Below are positions 12,121 to 23,319 of a stretch of DNA of 64,000 nt, piece after piece (within the stretch, counting starts at the first letter, position 1; every line of letters starts with the position of its first letter). The DNA is taken from NCBI GenBank assembly GCA_963580285.1, contig OY757011.1:115106766-115170765 (forward strand), given 5' to 3'. The notes beneath the pieces are model-generated. The model was not told the DNA's origin and ran no database searches. It worked only from the letters and a program-made list of their open reading frames with translations. The translations under genes and the position numbers were made by a program. This DNA is from Lucinisca nassula (taxonomy: Eukaryota > Mollusca > Bivalvia > Lucinida > Lucinidae).

Positions 12121-14797
12121 GTCAACCCAGGGTCACCATTTGTACAAACCATGATGGGCCTGAGTACCATATGCTACATGCCAAGTTTCAAGGCCACTGG
12201 CCTTATGGTTCTGGAGAAGAAGATTTTTGAAGGCTTTTTACCATATATGGGCATGGTGGCCATCTTGGTCATGTGATCTAGACCCCGAGAACAAACTTTT
12301 GTTCCCCCATCCCACTGAGGCTCCATATGAAATTTGGCTTTGATTGGCCCTGCAGTATAGGAGAAGAAGATCTTTGAAAATGGTGGACAGACGGACGACG
12401 GACGACGGACCATGGCTATACTATAAGCTCACCTATGAGCCTAAAGGCTCAGGTGAGCTAAAAATCCATTATTTTCACTTTTTCCTATGCAAAAGCCTAA
12501 GTCAGCATATTTGACATTACTGTAAAATAGGTCAAGTTCAACCCAGGGTCACCATTTGAACAAATTATGATAGGCCCGAGTACCATATGCTACATGCCAA
12601 GTTTCAAGGCCATTGGCCTTACGGTTCTTGAGAAGAAGAATTTCGAAGTGTTTTTACCATATATGGGTGTGGTGGCCATCTTGGTCATGTGATCTAGACC
12701 ATATTGGCAGCTTTTCATTTGTTCAACTCCCAAAGGCTCCATATTGAATTTCACTTCAATTGGCTCAGTAGTTTCTGAGAAAAAATGTTTGAAATATGGA
12801 ACCTGCGTTACCTTGGTCTAAGGTCAATTAATGACCTTGACCTTTCTTACACATAGATCTTCATGTATTCAGCTACTTTACCTTATCTACTAATTTTGGT
12901 GACAGTGTCTTCAATGGTTTCCTTTTCACTTTTTCCCATGCAAAAGCCTAAGTAGGCAAATTTGACATTGCTGTAAAATAGGTCAAGGTCAACTCAGGGT
13001 CACCATTTGTACAAACTATGATGGGCCTGAGTACCATATGCTACATGCCAAGTTTCAAGGCCATTGGCCTTACGGTTCTGGAGGAGAAGAATTTTTAAGG
13101 CTTTTTACCATATATGGGCGTGACGGCCATTTTGGTCATGTGATCGAGACCGTATTGGCATTTTTTCATTTGTTAAACTCACAAAGGCTCCATATTAAAT
13201 TTTACTTAAATTGGCTCAGCAGTTTTGGAGAAATAAATGTTTGACATATGGATCCTGAATGACCTTGGTCTAAGGCCAATGAATGACCTTGACCTTTCTG
13301 ACCCATAGATCTTCATGTATTCAATTACTTTACCTGATCTACAAATTTTGTTGACACTGTCTTCAATGGTTTCCTAAAAATCCATTATTTTCACTTTGCC
13401 CCATGCAAAAGCCTAAGTCGGAAAATTTGACATTGCTGTAAAATAGGTCAAGGTCAACCCAGGGTCACCATTTGTACAAACCATGATGGGCCTGAGTACC
13501 ATATGCTACATGCCAAGTTTCAAGGCCACTGGCCTTATGGTTCTGGAGAAGAAGATTTTTGAAGGCTTTTTACCATATATGGGCATGGTGGCCATCTTGG
13601 TCATGTGATCTAGACCCCGAGAACAAACTTTTGTTCCCCCATCCCACTGAGGCTCCATATGAAATTTGGCTTTGATTGGCCCTGCAGTATAGGAGAAGAA
13701 GATCTTTGAAAATGGTGGACAGACGGACGACGGACGACGGACCATGGCTATACTATAAGCTCACCTATGAGCCTAAAGGCTCAGGTGAGCTAAAAATCCA
13801 TTATTTTCACTTTTTCCTATGCAAAAGCCTAAGTCAGCATATTTGACATTACTGTAAAATAGGTCAAGTTCAACCCAGGGTCACCATTTGAACAAATTAT
13901 GATAGGCCCGAGTACCATATGCTACATGCCAAGTTTCAAGGCCATTGGCCTTACGGTTCTTGAGAAGAAGAATTTCGAAGTGTTTTTACCATATATGGGT
14001 GTGGTGGCCATCTTGGTCATGTGATCTAGACCATATTGGCAGCTTTTCATTTGTTCAACTCCCAAAGGCTCCATATTGAATTTCACTTCAATTGGCTCAG
14101 TAGTTTCTGAGAAAAAATGTTTGAAATATGGAACCTGCGTTACCTTGGTCTAAGGTCAATTAATGACCTTGACCTTTCTTACACATAGATCTTCATGTAT
14201 TCAGCTACTTTACCTTATCTACTAATTTTGGTGACAGTGTCTTCAATGGTTTCCTAAAAATCCATTATTTTCACTTTTTCCCATGCAAAAGCCTAAGTAG
14301 GCAAATTTGACATTGCTGTAAAATAGGTCAAGGTCAACTCAGGGTCACCATTTGTACAAACTATGATGGGCCTGAGTACCATATGCTACATGCCAAGTTT
14401 CAAGGCCATTGGCCTTACGGTTCTGGAGGAGAAGAATTTTTAAGGCTTTTTACCATATATGGGCGTGACGGCCATTTTGGTCATGTGATCGAGACTGTAT
14501 TGGCATTTTTTCATTTGTTAAACTCACAAAGGCTCCATATTAAATTTTACTTAAATTGGCTCAGCAGTTTTGGAGAAATAAATGTTTGAAATATGGATCC
14601 TGAATGACCTTGGTCTAAGGCCAATGAATGACCTTGACCTTTCTGACCCATAGATCTTCATGTATTCAATTACTTTACCTGATCTACAAATTTTGTTGAC
14701 ACTGTCTTCAATGGTTTCCTATAAATCCATTATTTTCACTTTGCCCCATGCAAAAGCCTAAGTCGGAAAATTTGACATTGCTGTAAAATAGGTCAAG
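12121..14797 (+). repeat. 1.33-kb near-identical tandem duplication inside H3
   Basis: 12121-13452 and 13453-14797 are near-identical. The offset is 1332 bp and becomes 1345 bp after a 13-bp indel (missing near 12918). I found only a few substitutions, for example near 13150/14495 and 13233/14585. Such identity inside old repeats indicates a very recent duplication, or an assembly error. Confidence 0.8.
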
Positions 14798-16424
14798 GTC
14801 AACCCAGGGTCACCATTTGTACTAACCATAATGGGCCCGAGTACCATATGCTACATGCCAAGTTTCAAAGCCACTGGCCTTATGGTTCTGGAGAAGAAGA
14901 TTTTTGAAGGCTTTTTACCATATATGGGCATGGCGGCCATCTTGGTCATGTGATCCAGACCCGCGAACAAGGCCAATGAATGACCTTGACCTTTCTGATC
15001 CATATACATTCATGTATTCAGTTACTTTACCTGATCTACAAATTTTGGTGACACTGTCTTCAATGGTTTCCTATAAATCCATTATTTTCACTTTGCCCCA
15101 TGCAAAAGCCTAAGTCGGAAAATTTGACATTGCTGTAAAATAGGTCAAGGTCAACCCAGGGTCACCATTTGTACAAACCATGATGGGCCCCGAGTACCAT
15201 ATGCTACATGCCAAGTTTCAAGGCCACTGGCCTTATGGTTCTGGAGAAGAAGATTTTTGAAGGCTTTTTACCATATATGGGCATGGCGGCCATCTTGGTC
15301 ATGTGATCCAGACCCCGCGAACAAACTTTCGTTCCCCCATCCCACTGAGGCTCCATATGAAATTTGGCTTTGATTGGCCCTGCAGTATAGGAGAAGAAGA
15401 TCTTTGAAAATGGTGGACGGACGGACGACGGACGGACAGACGGACTGACGGACCATGCTATACTATAAGCTCACCTATGAGCCTAAAGGCTCACCTACAA
15501 ATTTTGGTGACAATGTCTTCAATTGTTTTCCTATAAATCCATTATTTTCACTTTGCCCCATGCAAAAGGCTACGTCGGCAAATTTGACATTGCTGTAAAA
15601 TAGGTCAAGGTCAACCCAGGGTCACCATTTGTACAAACCATGATGGGCCCGAGTACCATATGCTACATGCCAAGTTTCAAGGCCACTGGCCTTATGGTGC
15701 TGGAGAAGAAGATTTTTGAAGGCTTTTTACCATATATGGGCATGGCGGCCATCTTGGTCATGTGATCCAGACCCCGCGAACAAACTTTCGTTCCCCCATC
15801 CCACTGAGGCTCCATATGAAATTTGGCTTTGATTGGCCCTGCAGTATAGGAGAAGAAGATCTTTGAAAATGGTGGACGGACGGACGACGGACGGACGGAC
15901 GGACTGACGGACGACGGACCATGGCTATACTATAAGCTCACCTATCAGCCTAAAGGCTCACCTACAAATTTTGGTGACACTGTCTTCAATGGTTTCCTAT
16001 AAATCCATTATTTTCACTTTGCCCCATGCAAAAGCCTACGTCGGCAAATTTGACATTGCTGTAAAATAGGTCAAGGTCAACCCGGGGTCACCATTTGTAC
16101 AAACCATGATGGGCCCGAGTACCATATGCTACATGCCAAGTTTCAAGGCCACTGGCCTTATGGTTCTGGAGAAGAAGATTTTTGAAGGCTTTTTACCATA
16201 TATGGGCATGGCGGCCATCTTGGTCATGTGATCCAGACCCCGCGAACAAACTTTCGTTCCCCCATCCCACTGAGGCTCCATATGAAATTTGGCTTTGATT
16301 GGCCCTGCAGTATAGGAGAAGAAGATCTTTGAAAATGGTGGACGGACGGACGGACGGACGGACGGACGACGGACCATGGCTATACTATAAGCTCACCTAT
16401 GAGCCTAAAGGCTCAGGTGAGCTA

Positions 16425-17110
16425 AAAATGACCATTAATGGCCTTAAAAATGTATAGATGACATTTATGGTCTTAAAAATGTATAGATGATATAGAAAAA
16501 TGACCATTTATGGTCTTAAAAATGTATAGATAATATAGAAAAATGACCATTAATGGTCTTAAAAATGTATAGATGATATAGAAAAATGACCATTTATGGT
16601 CTTAAAAATGTATAGATGATATAGAAAAATGACCATTTATGGTCTTAAAAATGTATAGATAATATAGAAAAATGGCCATTTATGGTCTTAAAAATGTATA
16701 GATAATATAGAAAAATGACCATTTATGGTCTTAAAAATGTATAGATAATATAGAAAAATGACCATTTATGGTCTTAAAAATATATAGATAATATAGAAAA
16801 AGTACCATTTATGGTCTTAAAAATGTATAGATGATATAGAAAAATGACCATTTATGGTCTTAAAAATGTATAGATGATATAGAAAAATGACCATTTATGG
16901 TCTTAAAAATGTATAGATACTATAGAAAAATGACCATTTATGGTCTTAAAAATGTATAGATAATATAGAAAAATGACCATTTATGGTCTTAAAAATGTAT
17001 AGATGATATAGAAAAATGACCATTTATGGTCATTTTTCTTAAAAAGACCATTTATGGTCATTTTTCTTAAAAATGTATAGATAATACATAAAAATGAGCA
17101 TTTATGGTCA
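16425..17110. repeat. 43-bp minisatellite array, right part
   Basis: About 15 further copies of the 9130-10793 unit, ending near 17110 with the GGTCATTTTTCTTAAAAA variant followed by an inverted half unit (TTATCTATACATTTTTTGG). The bounding flanks share GGGATCCA and TATATCCAAA (9078-9110 and 17179-17215). Confidence 0.85.
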
Positions 17111-17508
17111 TTTTTCAATATTATCTATACATTTTTTGGATAAAATGGCCGTTTTTATATATAAACTATACATTTTTGGGATCCATTTTGAAACCGTGTT
17201 GTATATCCAAAATTGTGTTATAATGAATAGTGTTATGAGGTTGTGGTGTATTTATAAGTTATTTACAACTTACTCCAATCAAATGATACTTTTTGGATCG
17301 ACTGTTTGTCCCAAAGTTACTAAGCAAAGAAACTCTTGAGTGCTAATGTCCACTTGGCCATCAATGTAGGAAATTCAGGTAACATTATTCACAGAAAGTA
17401 GCTTCACTATTCTTATGGCTGTGAGGTCGGAGTGTTGCGTAAGAGGGTTATCTACAGAATCTGGGGGTAAATGATTTTCCAGCTGAAACTCAAAGACAAT
17501 CAATCCAG
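17111..17508. other. No gene recognised
   Basis: AT-rich sequence between the minisatellite and a SINE; no domain, RNA or repeat recognised beyond the satellite flank. Confidence 0.35.
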
Positions 17509-17800
17509 TGCCAGCCTTGGTAGCTAAGACAGATGCATGTCTTACTGGTGATCAGGAGGACGTGCGTTCGATACCTGCCGGGGTTGGCAGCATCCTTTCT
17601 TGGAGATTGATTATGAAATCTTTTCTAGTCATTTTCTCTCTTCCCCTTATTCAAGAAGGGCAGTTGTCAGTATCTGGCGAAAGAATATGCACTGTACTAG
17701 TTAACTGCTTATGTATAAGCCTGCCCAGGAAAACTGTGGATAAATAAACTAGCTTGCTCAAAATGACCTACATAGTGTTGACTGGGTCATTAAATTCTAA
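17509..17800 (+). mobile_element. SINE-B (tRNA-derived), full copy
   Basis: tRNA-like head with box A (TGGTAGCTAAGACAGATG, degenerate) and box B (CGTTCGATACC), a conserved body (GGAGATTGATTATGAAATC; CACTGTACTAG) and a 3' end GTGTTGACTGGGTCATTAAA leading into an A/C-rich tail. The 3' end is shared with SINE-A. Confidence 0.8.
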
Positions 17801-17892
17801 TACCAAAAACACATTCCACCTATCAGTGCTATCAGTGCTTTGATTATTATTTCTTCATAAAACCAGTTTTGTGGGTACTTGTTTGAAATGCC

Positions 17893-18116
17893 TTAACCCA
17901 TTGTATACTAGTGGAATCATCCATGTTGGACAAGTCCATTTTTCATATAAAGGGTGGGGTCAGGCATATTTTACATTGTTATTCTATTTTTGACAGAAAA
18001 TTCTGTTTGCAAACAGTACAGGCCCTGATCAGACGCCGCGTTCTGCGGCGTCTGATCAGGGCCTGCACTGTTTGCCAAGGTGCCTCTGTAGGGGTTTCCC
18101 ACAAGCAATGGTTTAA
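17893..18116. mobile_element. TTAA MITE, CCCATTGTATAC family
   Basis: TTAACCCATTGTATACTAG at the left and ..GCAATGGTTTAA at the right; hairpin core CAGGCCCTGATCAGACGCCG and complement at about 18018-18072. A sister copy is at 61467-61677. Confidence 0.75.
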
Positions 18117-18206
18117 AGAAAAATGAGCAATCGAAATCACTTCAACAGAAGTCAGTACTTTGTTACATCCCTTCATCTGGGGCTACATATATGTAAAATT
18201 CCGTTA

Positions 18207-18376
18207 TTAAGACCACCTAAAATTAAGACTAATTCTGCTATAAAAAGCTTATTTATAGGTTTCAGATATTCTTTGTGTTTTCTGCATACAGTGTCCTCTA
18301 CTCAGAGACCACCTTTGGGACTGTTCAGAAGTGGTCTTAAAGACCACTTTTGAACATTCCCAAAGGTGGTCTTAAT
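18207..18376. mobile_element. Small hairpin MITE (AAGACCACCT ends)
   Basis: ATTAAGACCACCT and AGGTGGTCTTAAT lie at the two ends, with an internal palindrome (AGACCACCTTTGGGA / TCCCAAAGGTGGTCT, about 18305-18373). No coding capacity. Confidence 0.55.
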
Positions 18377-18399
18377 ACATGAATTTTACTGTATATGTA

Positions 18400-18743
18400 C
18401 AGTCAAACTTCAACAGCACAAACACCTGGGACCTTAAAAATTTGTTCAAGACAGGGGTAGTTTGAGCCACCGAGGGCTGATCTTGGAACCAGGTCAGAAG
18501 GCATAATACAACCATCGTTTCAATTTTCTTCAAAATAAATATTTGTGTGTACTCATTAAAATTGCCTCATTGAGGTGAATCTATTGAGTACACACAACAT
18601 ACATTTTCAAGATCATATTAGATAATTATCCCAAATATATTTATATTTGCAGTTATGAAATTTGTTTCCTATGAACTCAAGAATGAGTTAAAAACTGCCA
18701 TGGAAAACAAGCCATCGGTGTCTGAGCCATCAAAGTTTCACTG
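18400..18743. mobile_element. TA-flanked, pogo-like MITE
   Basis: CAGTCAAACTTCAACAGCAC at the left and GCCATCAAAGTTTCACTG at the right are imperfect inverted repeats, each bordered by TA. The CAGT termini and TA duplication fit a Tc1/mariner-pogo non-autonomous element. Holds a hairpin at about 18546-18600 (TGTGTACTCATTAAAATTGC). Related copies: 26446-26787 and 34115-34724. Confidence 0.6.
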
Positions 18744-18764
18744 TATTTTACTATGTGTTATGTA

Positions 18765-19012
18765 TTAACCCGTAAGACGCAGAGAAAAACTACATCTGAA
18801 AATGGCGTATGCTTATGTCGTCTGCTGAATCTTTTTGCAAACTTTTAAAAAATATTTTTGCATACCGACAAACAGTGTGGACCCAGATCAGACTGCTCCT
18901 AGAGGAGCAGTCTGATCTGGGTCCACACTAGTTGCAAAAATGACTTTAAAATTATAAACCAGCAGACGACAAAGCAGACGACAATTGTCGTGACTGGCAT
19001 TTTATGGGTTAA
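18765..19012. mobile_element. TTAA MITE, CCCGTAAGACGC family
   Basis: TTAACCCGTAAGACGC on the left, ATTTTATGGGTTAA on the right, TTAA on both sides. Shared hairpin core GTGGACCCAGATCAGACTGC at 18872 and its complement to 18935; subterminal GCAGACGAC repeats. Sister copy at 61048-61323. Confidence 0.75.
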
Positions 19013-19064
19013 ATCCATGATCACATGAATTTATGCAATGTCAGAATGATTATGCCTTATACTT

Positions 19065-19510
19065 TGAGTTGATCTTGGTAGCTTAGTCAGGTGCATGTCT
19101 GACTGATAATCAGATCATGGAGGGTAGGCAACACTTTTTTGTGAGTGAGTATTTCAGTTTTACGTCCCACCAACAGCTAAGGTCATATGGAGATGGGATC
19201 TCGGTTTAAAGACCCATCCGAAAGTCTGGAGAAGCCCGGGATCGAACCTGCGACCCCTAGTTTACAGGGCGAGAAGCGTAACCACTCGACCACGGAGGCT
19301 TCTACACTTTTTTGTGATATCTTTTCTATGGTCATTCTCGCCTTTCCACTGATTCAAGAAGGGCAGTTGTAAGTTTCTGGCAAAAGAATGACCATGTACT
19401 GGTTAACCACTTACGTATAAGCCTGCCAAAGAAGTGTGACTTGGTAAACTGACCTGCTCGATATGATCTAAATGGTGTTGACCGGGCCAATAAACTCCAA
19501 ACAAAAAAAA
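19065..19510 (+). mobile_element. SINE-B split by a SINE-C
   Basis: A SINE-B reads 19065-19144 and resumes at 19304-19510. The interruption is a minus-strand SINE-C with a 14-bp duplication of SINE-B sequence (ACACTTTTTTGTGA at 19131-19144 and 19304-19317), so SINE-C arrived later. Confidence 0.85.
19145..19303 (-). mobile_element. SINE-C inside SINE-B
   Basis: Reverse complement of the 8716-8880 copy: the tail (GTGAGTGAGT on plus) is at 19141-19150 and the tRNA-like head ends in GGAGGCTTCT at 19303. Perfect 14-bp target-site duplication. Confidence 0.9.
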
Positions 19511-19554
19511 AATAGATATAATACTAGCCATATGAGCAAAGGCAACAGACTTAC

Positions 19555-19624
19555 CTGCTAAATTTCACTATTCCTATCCAGATAAGGGCTGCCAAAACAA
19601 ATGATGCCAAAGCAACATAGATGG
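19555..19624 (-). CDS. HGSNAT: HGSNAT-like, exon 4 of those found (transmembrane helix)
   Basis: 70-nt minus-strand exon between TATTTTCAG acceptor and GTAAGTCTGT donor. The first two bases (CC) join the final C of exon 26835-26959 to give Pro; then IYVALASFVLAALIWIGIVK-FS follows, a clear single membrane-spanning segment, and AG at the end joins G of exon 8974-9037 to give Arg. HGSNAT has one helix between its lumenal N-terminal domain and the multi-pass catalytic domain; the sequence before it (N-N-I-P) resembles the human protein at the same place. The donor is about 45 bp from the end of a SINE-B. Confidence 0.75.
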
Positions 19625-19800
19625 CTGAAAATAAATAATAAAAAAAATCACATTTAAAAAATTTCATGTTTTAAAAAATTCTCATTGACTGGATTTATGA
19701 CATACACAACCATATTTAAAAGAAAGACAACTTTCAGACTCAGCGAAAGGGATCTATTTATAAAGGACAGAATTTGCTCCACAGGTGCAAATTCGTTGCT

Positions 19801-20006
19801 TTAACTCTTATCCCGCTGACCATGACAACCCCTTTCCCTGCAAACAGTGTGGATCCAGATCAGATGGCTTCTGAGGAAGCCATCTGATCTGGATCTACAC
19901 TGTTTGCCATGCAGTTTGTGACTTGACATTATATCAAGTAATCTGATTGGCTGATAGTCAGAAATGGATGGGGCTAAATTGATTTATTCAGCAGGATAAT
20001 GGTTGC
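19801..20006. mobile_element. TTAA MITE, CTCTTATCCCGCTG family
   Basis: Begins TTAACTCTTATCCCGCTG; right end GCAGGATAATGGTTGC is decayed. Hairpin core GTGTGGATCCAGATCAGATG and complement at about 19846-19910. Sisters at 27639, 30189 and 55926. Confidence 0.7.
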
Positions 20007-20055
20007 AAGTAAACCACTACTGACAAGGGAGACAAAGTATGTTTAGAAACAAGAT

Positions 20056-20870
20056 GACTATGAAGGTCCTATATCGCTCACCTGAGCTAACAGACTCAAT
20101 ATTTCAGGAATTTCCAATCGCTACTGAAGGACTTTTGCTGATGACAAGGTCAACAAGAAAGGAGTCTGAGGGACAGCCAAATCCCCTGCCACGTTTTGTA
20201 TCAAGGCTCAACCTTTTGACCTTCACCTGTGACCTTGACCTTGTGTTGACATGGTTTATTTATGGGTTCTGCACATCAGCTCACTGAGGGGGATATTTCA
20301 CAAAAGTTTAATGAAAATCCTTCCGCGTAAAGGAGATATGGAATGGACACAAAATTCCAAGTTTCAAACTTGTGACCTTCAACTGTGACCTTGACATGTC
20401 GGCATGGTTTATTTATGGGTTGTGCACATCAGCTCACTGAGGGGATAATTGACCAAAGTTTAATGAGAATCCTTGTAGGGGTAAAATAGATATGGAACGG
20501 ACACAAAATTAAAAGTTTCAAACTCTTGACCTTCAAATGTTACCTTGACCTTCAGTTGGCATGGTTTATTTATGGGTTCTGCTCACTGAAAAGAATATTT
20601 GACCAAAGTTCAATCAAAATCCTTCCAAGGGTAAAGGAGATATGGAACGGACACAAAATTCAAAGTTTCAAACTCATGACCTTCAACTGTGACCTTGACC
20701 TTGAGTCGGCATGGTTCATTTATGGATTCTGCATATCAACTCACTGAGACAAATATTTGACCAAAGTTTAATGAAAATCTATCATAGGGTTCAGGAGATA
20801 TGGAGCAGAAAAGAAAATGTTACAGACAGACAGATGGACAGATGGATGGACATTCTAACATGCCGAGTTT
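20056..20870 (+). mobile_element. Helitron/HINE-like element with ~145-bp tandem units
   Basis: Starts with ATGACTATGAAGGTCCTATA and TCGCTCACCTGAGCT, comparable with the left end of H1, then about four ~145-bp units (marker TGACCTTCAACTGTGACCTT) and a GACAGACAGATGGA microsatellite (20822-20852). No clear 3' hairpin; small frames across it are repeat-derived. Confidence 0.55.
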
Positions 20871-21735
20871 AAGGGCTATTTCTTTTGTTATTTTCTTTTG
20901 TTTGGTTTAGGGACTAATCTCCTAAAACCTTTTATTTTCTTTGTTTGGTTCAGGGACTAATCTCCTAAACTTTTTATTTAAGGAATAAATCTATTATTTA
21001 CCAACCATTTTCTATCATTTTTGATTGTTGTCCAATCCTGACACTAGCCCCTAAACCCGACATTTTCGCCCGGAAAGACGGACAGACAGACGAAAGTCAT
21101 TCCTTATATCCCAGCTCCGCTTCATGGCGAGGGATTCAAAACTGGCATTTTCAGCTATCAAGGGGACATAACTGAAAGATAAGCCGACATCACCTTTTTC
21201 GAACTTAACCGGATTTCATCCCCAGCATACTTATATGTTAGTTTCAGGAAGATCCAATAAAAACTTAAGGACTTATGGTGTTGACAAGGTCCAAAATAGG
21301 CATTTGCAGCAAAGAAGGGAACATAACACTAAGAAGCATATGCCAATATTGTTAGTTTGCAAACTCATTCAAGCTTTTGTCCCTAACTCACTTATACATG
21401 TATGTATGTTTCAGAAAGAGCTGTTCAAACTTAAGGACTTAAGATGGTGACAGATGACAATGTCAAAAATAGGCATTTTCAGCAAACAAAGAGACCTAAC
21501 TCTATGACAGACAGGCCCATCTCGCAAGTTTTCGAAATCATCCAAACTGTTATCCGTAACCTACCTATGTGTTATTAGTTTCAAGAAAATCCAATTTAAG
21601 CTAAAGGACTTATGGTGATGACAGGGTCCAAAATGGGCATTTGCAGTAAAGATGGGGCATAGTTCTACGAGAAACAGGCAGACATAGCCAGGTTTTGAAC
21701 TCATCAGAGCTTTTATACTTGACTAACCTACAAGG
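20871..21735 (+). repeat. Further HINE-like remnant with ~168-bp units
   Basis: 20880-20970 holds two copies of TTTGGTT.AGGGACTAATCTCCTAAA. A GACGGACAGACAGACG microsatellite and TATATCCCAGCTCC motif at 21075-21130 look like an element's 3' end. Then come about three units of ~168 bp (marker CTTAAGGACTTATGGTG-like near 21265, 21431, 21602). No gene. Confidence 0.5.
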
Positions 21736-21902
21736 GCTGATTGGTATGTTGTGAGCCTCATATTGAAGGAGTTATGCAGGGATTTTAAGTCCTACTATTC
21801 TCTGACTATATAGGGCCGTGTACCCAAGGACTGGTCTCATTTGGTCAGTTTATATCGACGAGGTAGCAATCAAAAGTAAACAAGACAAGCAGCTTTTGCA
21901 AA

Positions 21903-23302
21903 ATGGACAAAATCGGTGAAAGAGCAGTGATTCAATATTTGCATAAAAAGGTTTAACACTTAAGGATATCCATAATGATATGGTAGCAACACTAGGGAAA
22001 GATGCCCCTTCATATGCTACAGTGAAAGGTGGGTGGATGAATTTAAGCGTGGCAGACAGAGCCATGAGTATGACCCCCCATCCTAGAGGGCCTGTCAAAT
22101 GGTCAATAAAGTCCCTGATATTGTTATGACTGACAGATGAGCCACAGAGTAGTGTTTGCATTTCACAGGAAAGAGTACATTCCATTCTGAGGATCTTGCA
22201 ATGAGAAAACTTTCTGCCGGATGGGTACCAAGACTTCTGAGAGTTGATCAGAAGCACACCAGGCGCACATTATCGCGTGCTAATCTTAACTATCGCGTGA
22301 TAATCTTAACCTTTTTGAGGAGTGTGTGTGTGAATTCGGGTTTAACGTCGCTTTCAACAATTTTTCAGTCATATCATGACGGTGTCTGGTTGCGACCGGG
22401 AGCTCAATGCTCAGTTTTATAGTGCTGCCTCACTGATGTATCATGTCCTAGACACATTACATGATACCACACCCAATCAGATTATCCTGACACTGGGTCG
22501 ACCAGTCCTAGCTCTACCCCGTAAATCTGAGTGCCAAGCGAGGAGCAGCTAGTACCATTTTTAACGACTTTGGTATGTCGCGGCCCGGGATCGAACCCGT
22601 GACCTCCCGTTCCCCGGAGCGGACACTCTACCAACTGAGCTATCAGGGCCGGTACCTTTTTGAGGAAAATCCTGCCAACTTTCTTCAGAAATTTGTCACT
22701 ATGGATGAAAGACGGGTCCATCAGAGGCCAAACAACAATCAAAACAATGGAAGCACCCTGGCATAGCCACGCCCAAGAAGGCAAAGTCTGTTCCATCAGC
22801 TGGGAAGGTTATGGCCTCGGTTTTCTGGGATGCAGATAATATTCTGCTGATAGACTATCTCCAAAAGGGACAAACATTCAATGGCGCATACTATACTTCA
22901 CTTCTGACGCAGTTATGGGAAAATATTAAACTTAAGTGCCACAGAAAGCTCACTAAAGGTGTGTTGTTCCATTAGGACAAGGTTCCTGTTCACAAGTCTG
23001 TCATTGTTATGGCTGCCATTCACAATTGTGGCTTTAAATTGGTTGAGCAGCCGCCTTATTCACCTGATCTCACTCCATCAGACTTTCATCTATTTCCAAA
23101 ACTGAAAACGGCTATTTCAGGCACCCACTTTCAGTCTGATGATGACGTCATATATGCAGTGGATGACTTTCTGAACAGCCAAGAAAAGGAGTTCTATAGA
23201 AGTGGTATTGAGGCCCTTAAACAGTGCTGGCAAAAGTGTATAGATACTGAAGGGGCATACAACATACAATATGTCAGACAAAATTCAAATCCTTCAGTAT
23301 GA
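21903..23302 (+). pseudogene. mariner transposase pseudogene
   Basis: Starts ATG at 21903 with MDKIGERAVIQYLHKKG, the N-terminal helix-turn-helix region of mariner transposases, but stops after about 17 codons. Later fragments in shifting frames include MRKLSAGWVPRLL and VDQKHTRRTLSRANL (about 22200-22290), the first catalytic-Asp region (VTMDERRVHQ, where mariners have a Trp after the acidic residues, about 22700), and an intact C-terminal reading at 23009-23302 with YSPDLTPSDFHLFP, the third catalytic Asp context (DD34D family). Several stops, frameshifts and the SINE insertion make it non-functional. Confidence 0.85.
22322..22653 (-). mobile_element. SINE-E (tRNA-derived), full copy
   Basis: 332-bp insertion flanked by a 13-bp duplication, ACCTTTTTGAGGA (22309-22321, 22654-22666). 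Read on minus, the head (GGCCCTGATAGCTCAGTTGG..CGGGTTCGATCCCGGGCC) is strongly tRNA-like with boxes A and B; the tail is a CACACA repeat (22322-22333 on plus). The body resembles a SINE conserved across molluscs, perhaps of V-SINE type; this needs comparison. A 58-bp 3' fragment is at 62348-62405. Confidence 0.85.
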
Positions 23303-23319
23303 GGCTCACAACATATGAA

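Larger units (their letters stand above)
10794..16424 (+). mobile_element. Helitron/HINE-like concatemer H3 inserted in the minisatellite
   Basis: The block begins abruptly in the minisatellite (CCAGAGGACCAGTGGTCC) and ends with a hairpin (AGCTCACC..GGTGAGCT, 16389-16423) after which the satellite resumes. It contains repeated modules (GGTCACCATTTGTACAAACC; TACCATATATGGGCATGG), GACG microsatellites near 12385, 13717, 15415, 15878 and 16340, and several 3'-hairpin ends in series (12424-12462, 13756-13795, partial ones at 15466 and 15943, final one at 16389), i.e. tandem truncated elements. Small frames in it (e.g. 12174-12413 and 13506-13745, identical) are by-products of the repeat. Contains a SINE-A (11222-11497) and a perfect hairpin (10870-10938). 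Confidence 0.65.
21745..23315 (+). mobile_element. mariner element, defective
   Basis: Terminal inverted repeats TATGTTGTGAGCCTCATA (21745) and complement (ending 23315), each ending in the TA target. Without the inserted SINE the element is about 1.2 kb, the usual mariner length. It carries a decayed transposase and is broken by a SINE-E at 22322-22653. Confidence 0.85.

Noticed and set aside
12174..13745. Identical 79-codon frames at 12174-12413 and 13506-13745 and similar ones at 15268 and 16129
   Set aside because: They lie in Helitron-like repeat modules and microsatellites; identity is due to the duplication, not coding constraint.
22570..22650. Functional tRNA gene on the minus strand
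   Set aside because: It is the head of a SINE with a target duplication; the anticodon arm does not fold with a 7-nt loop.
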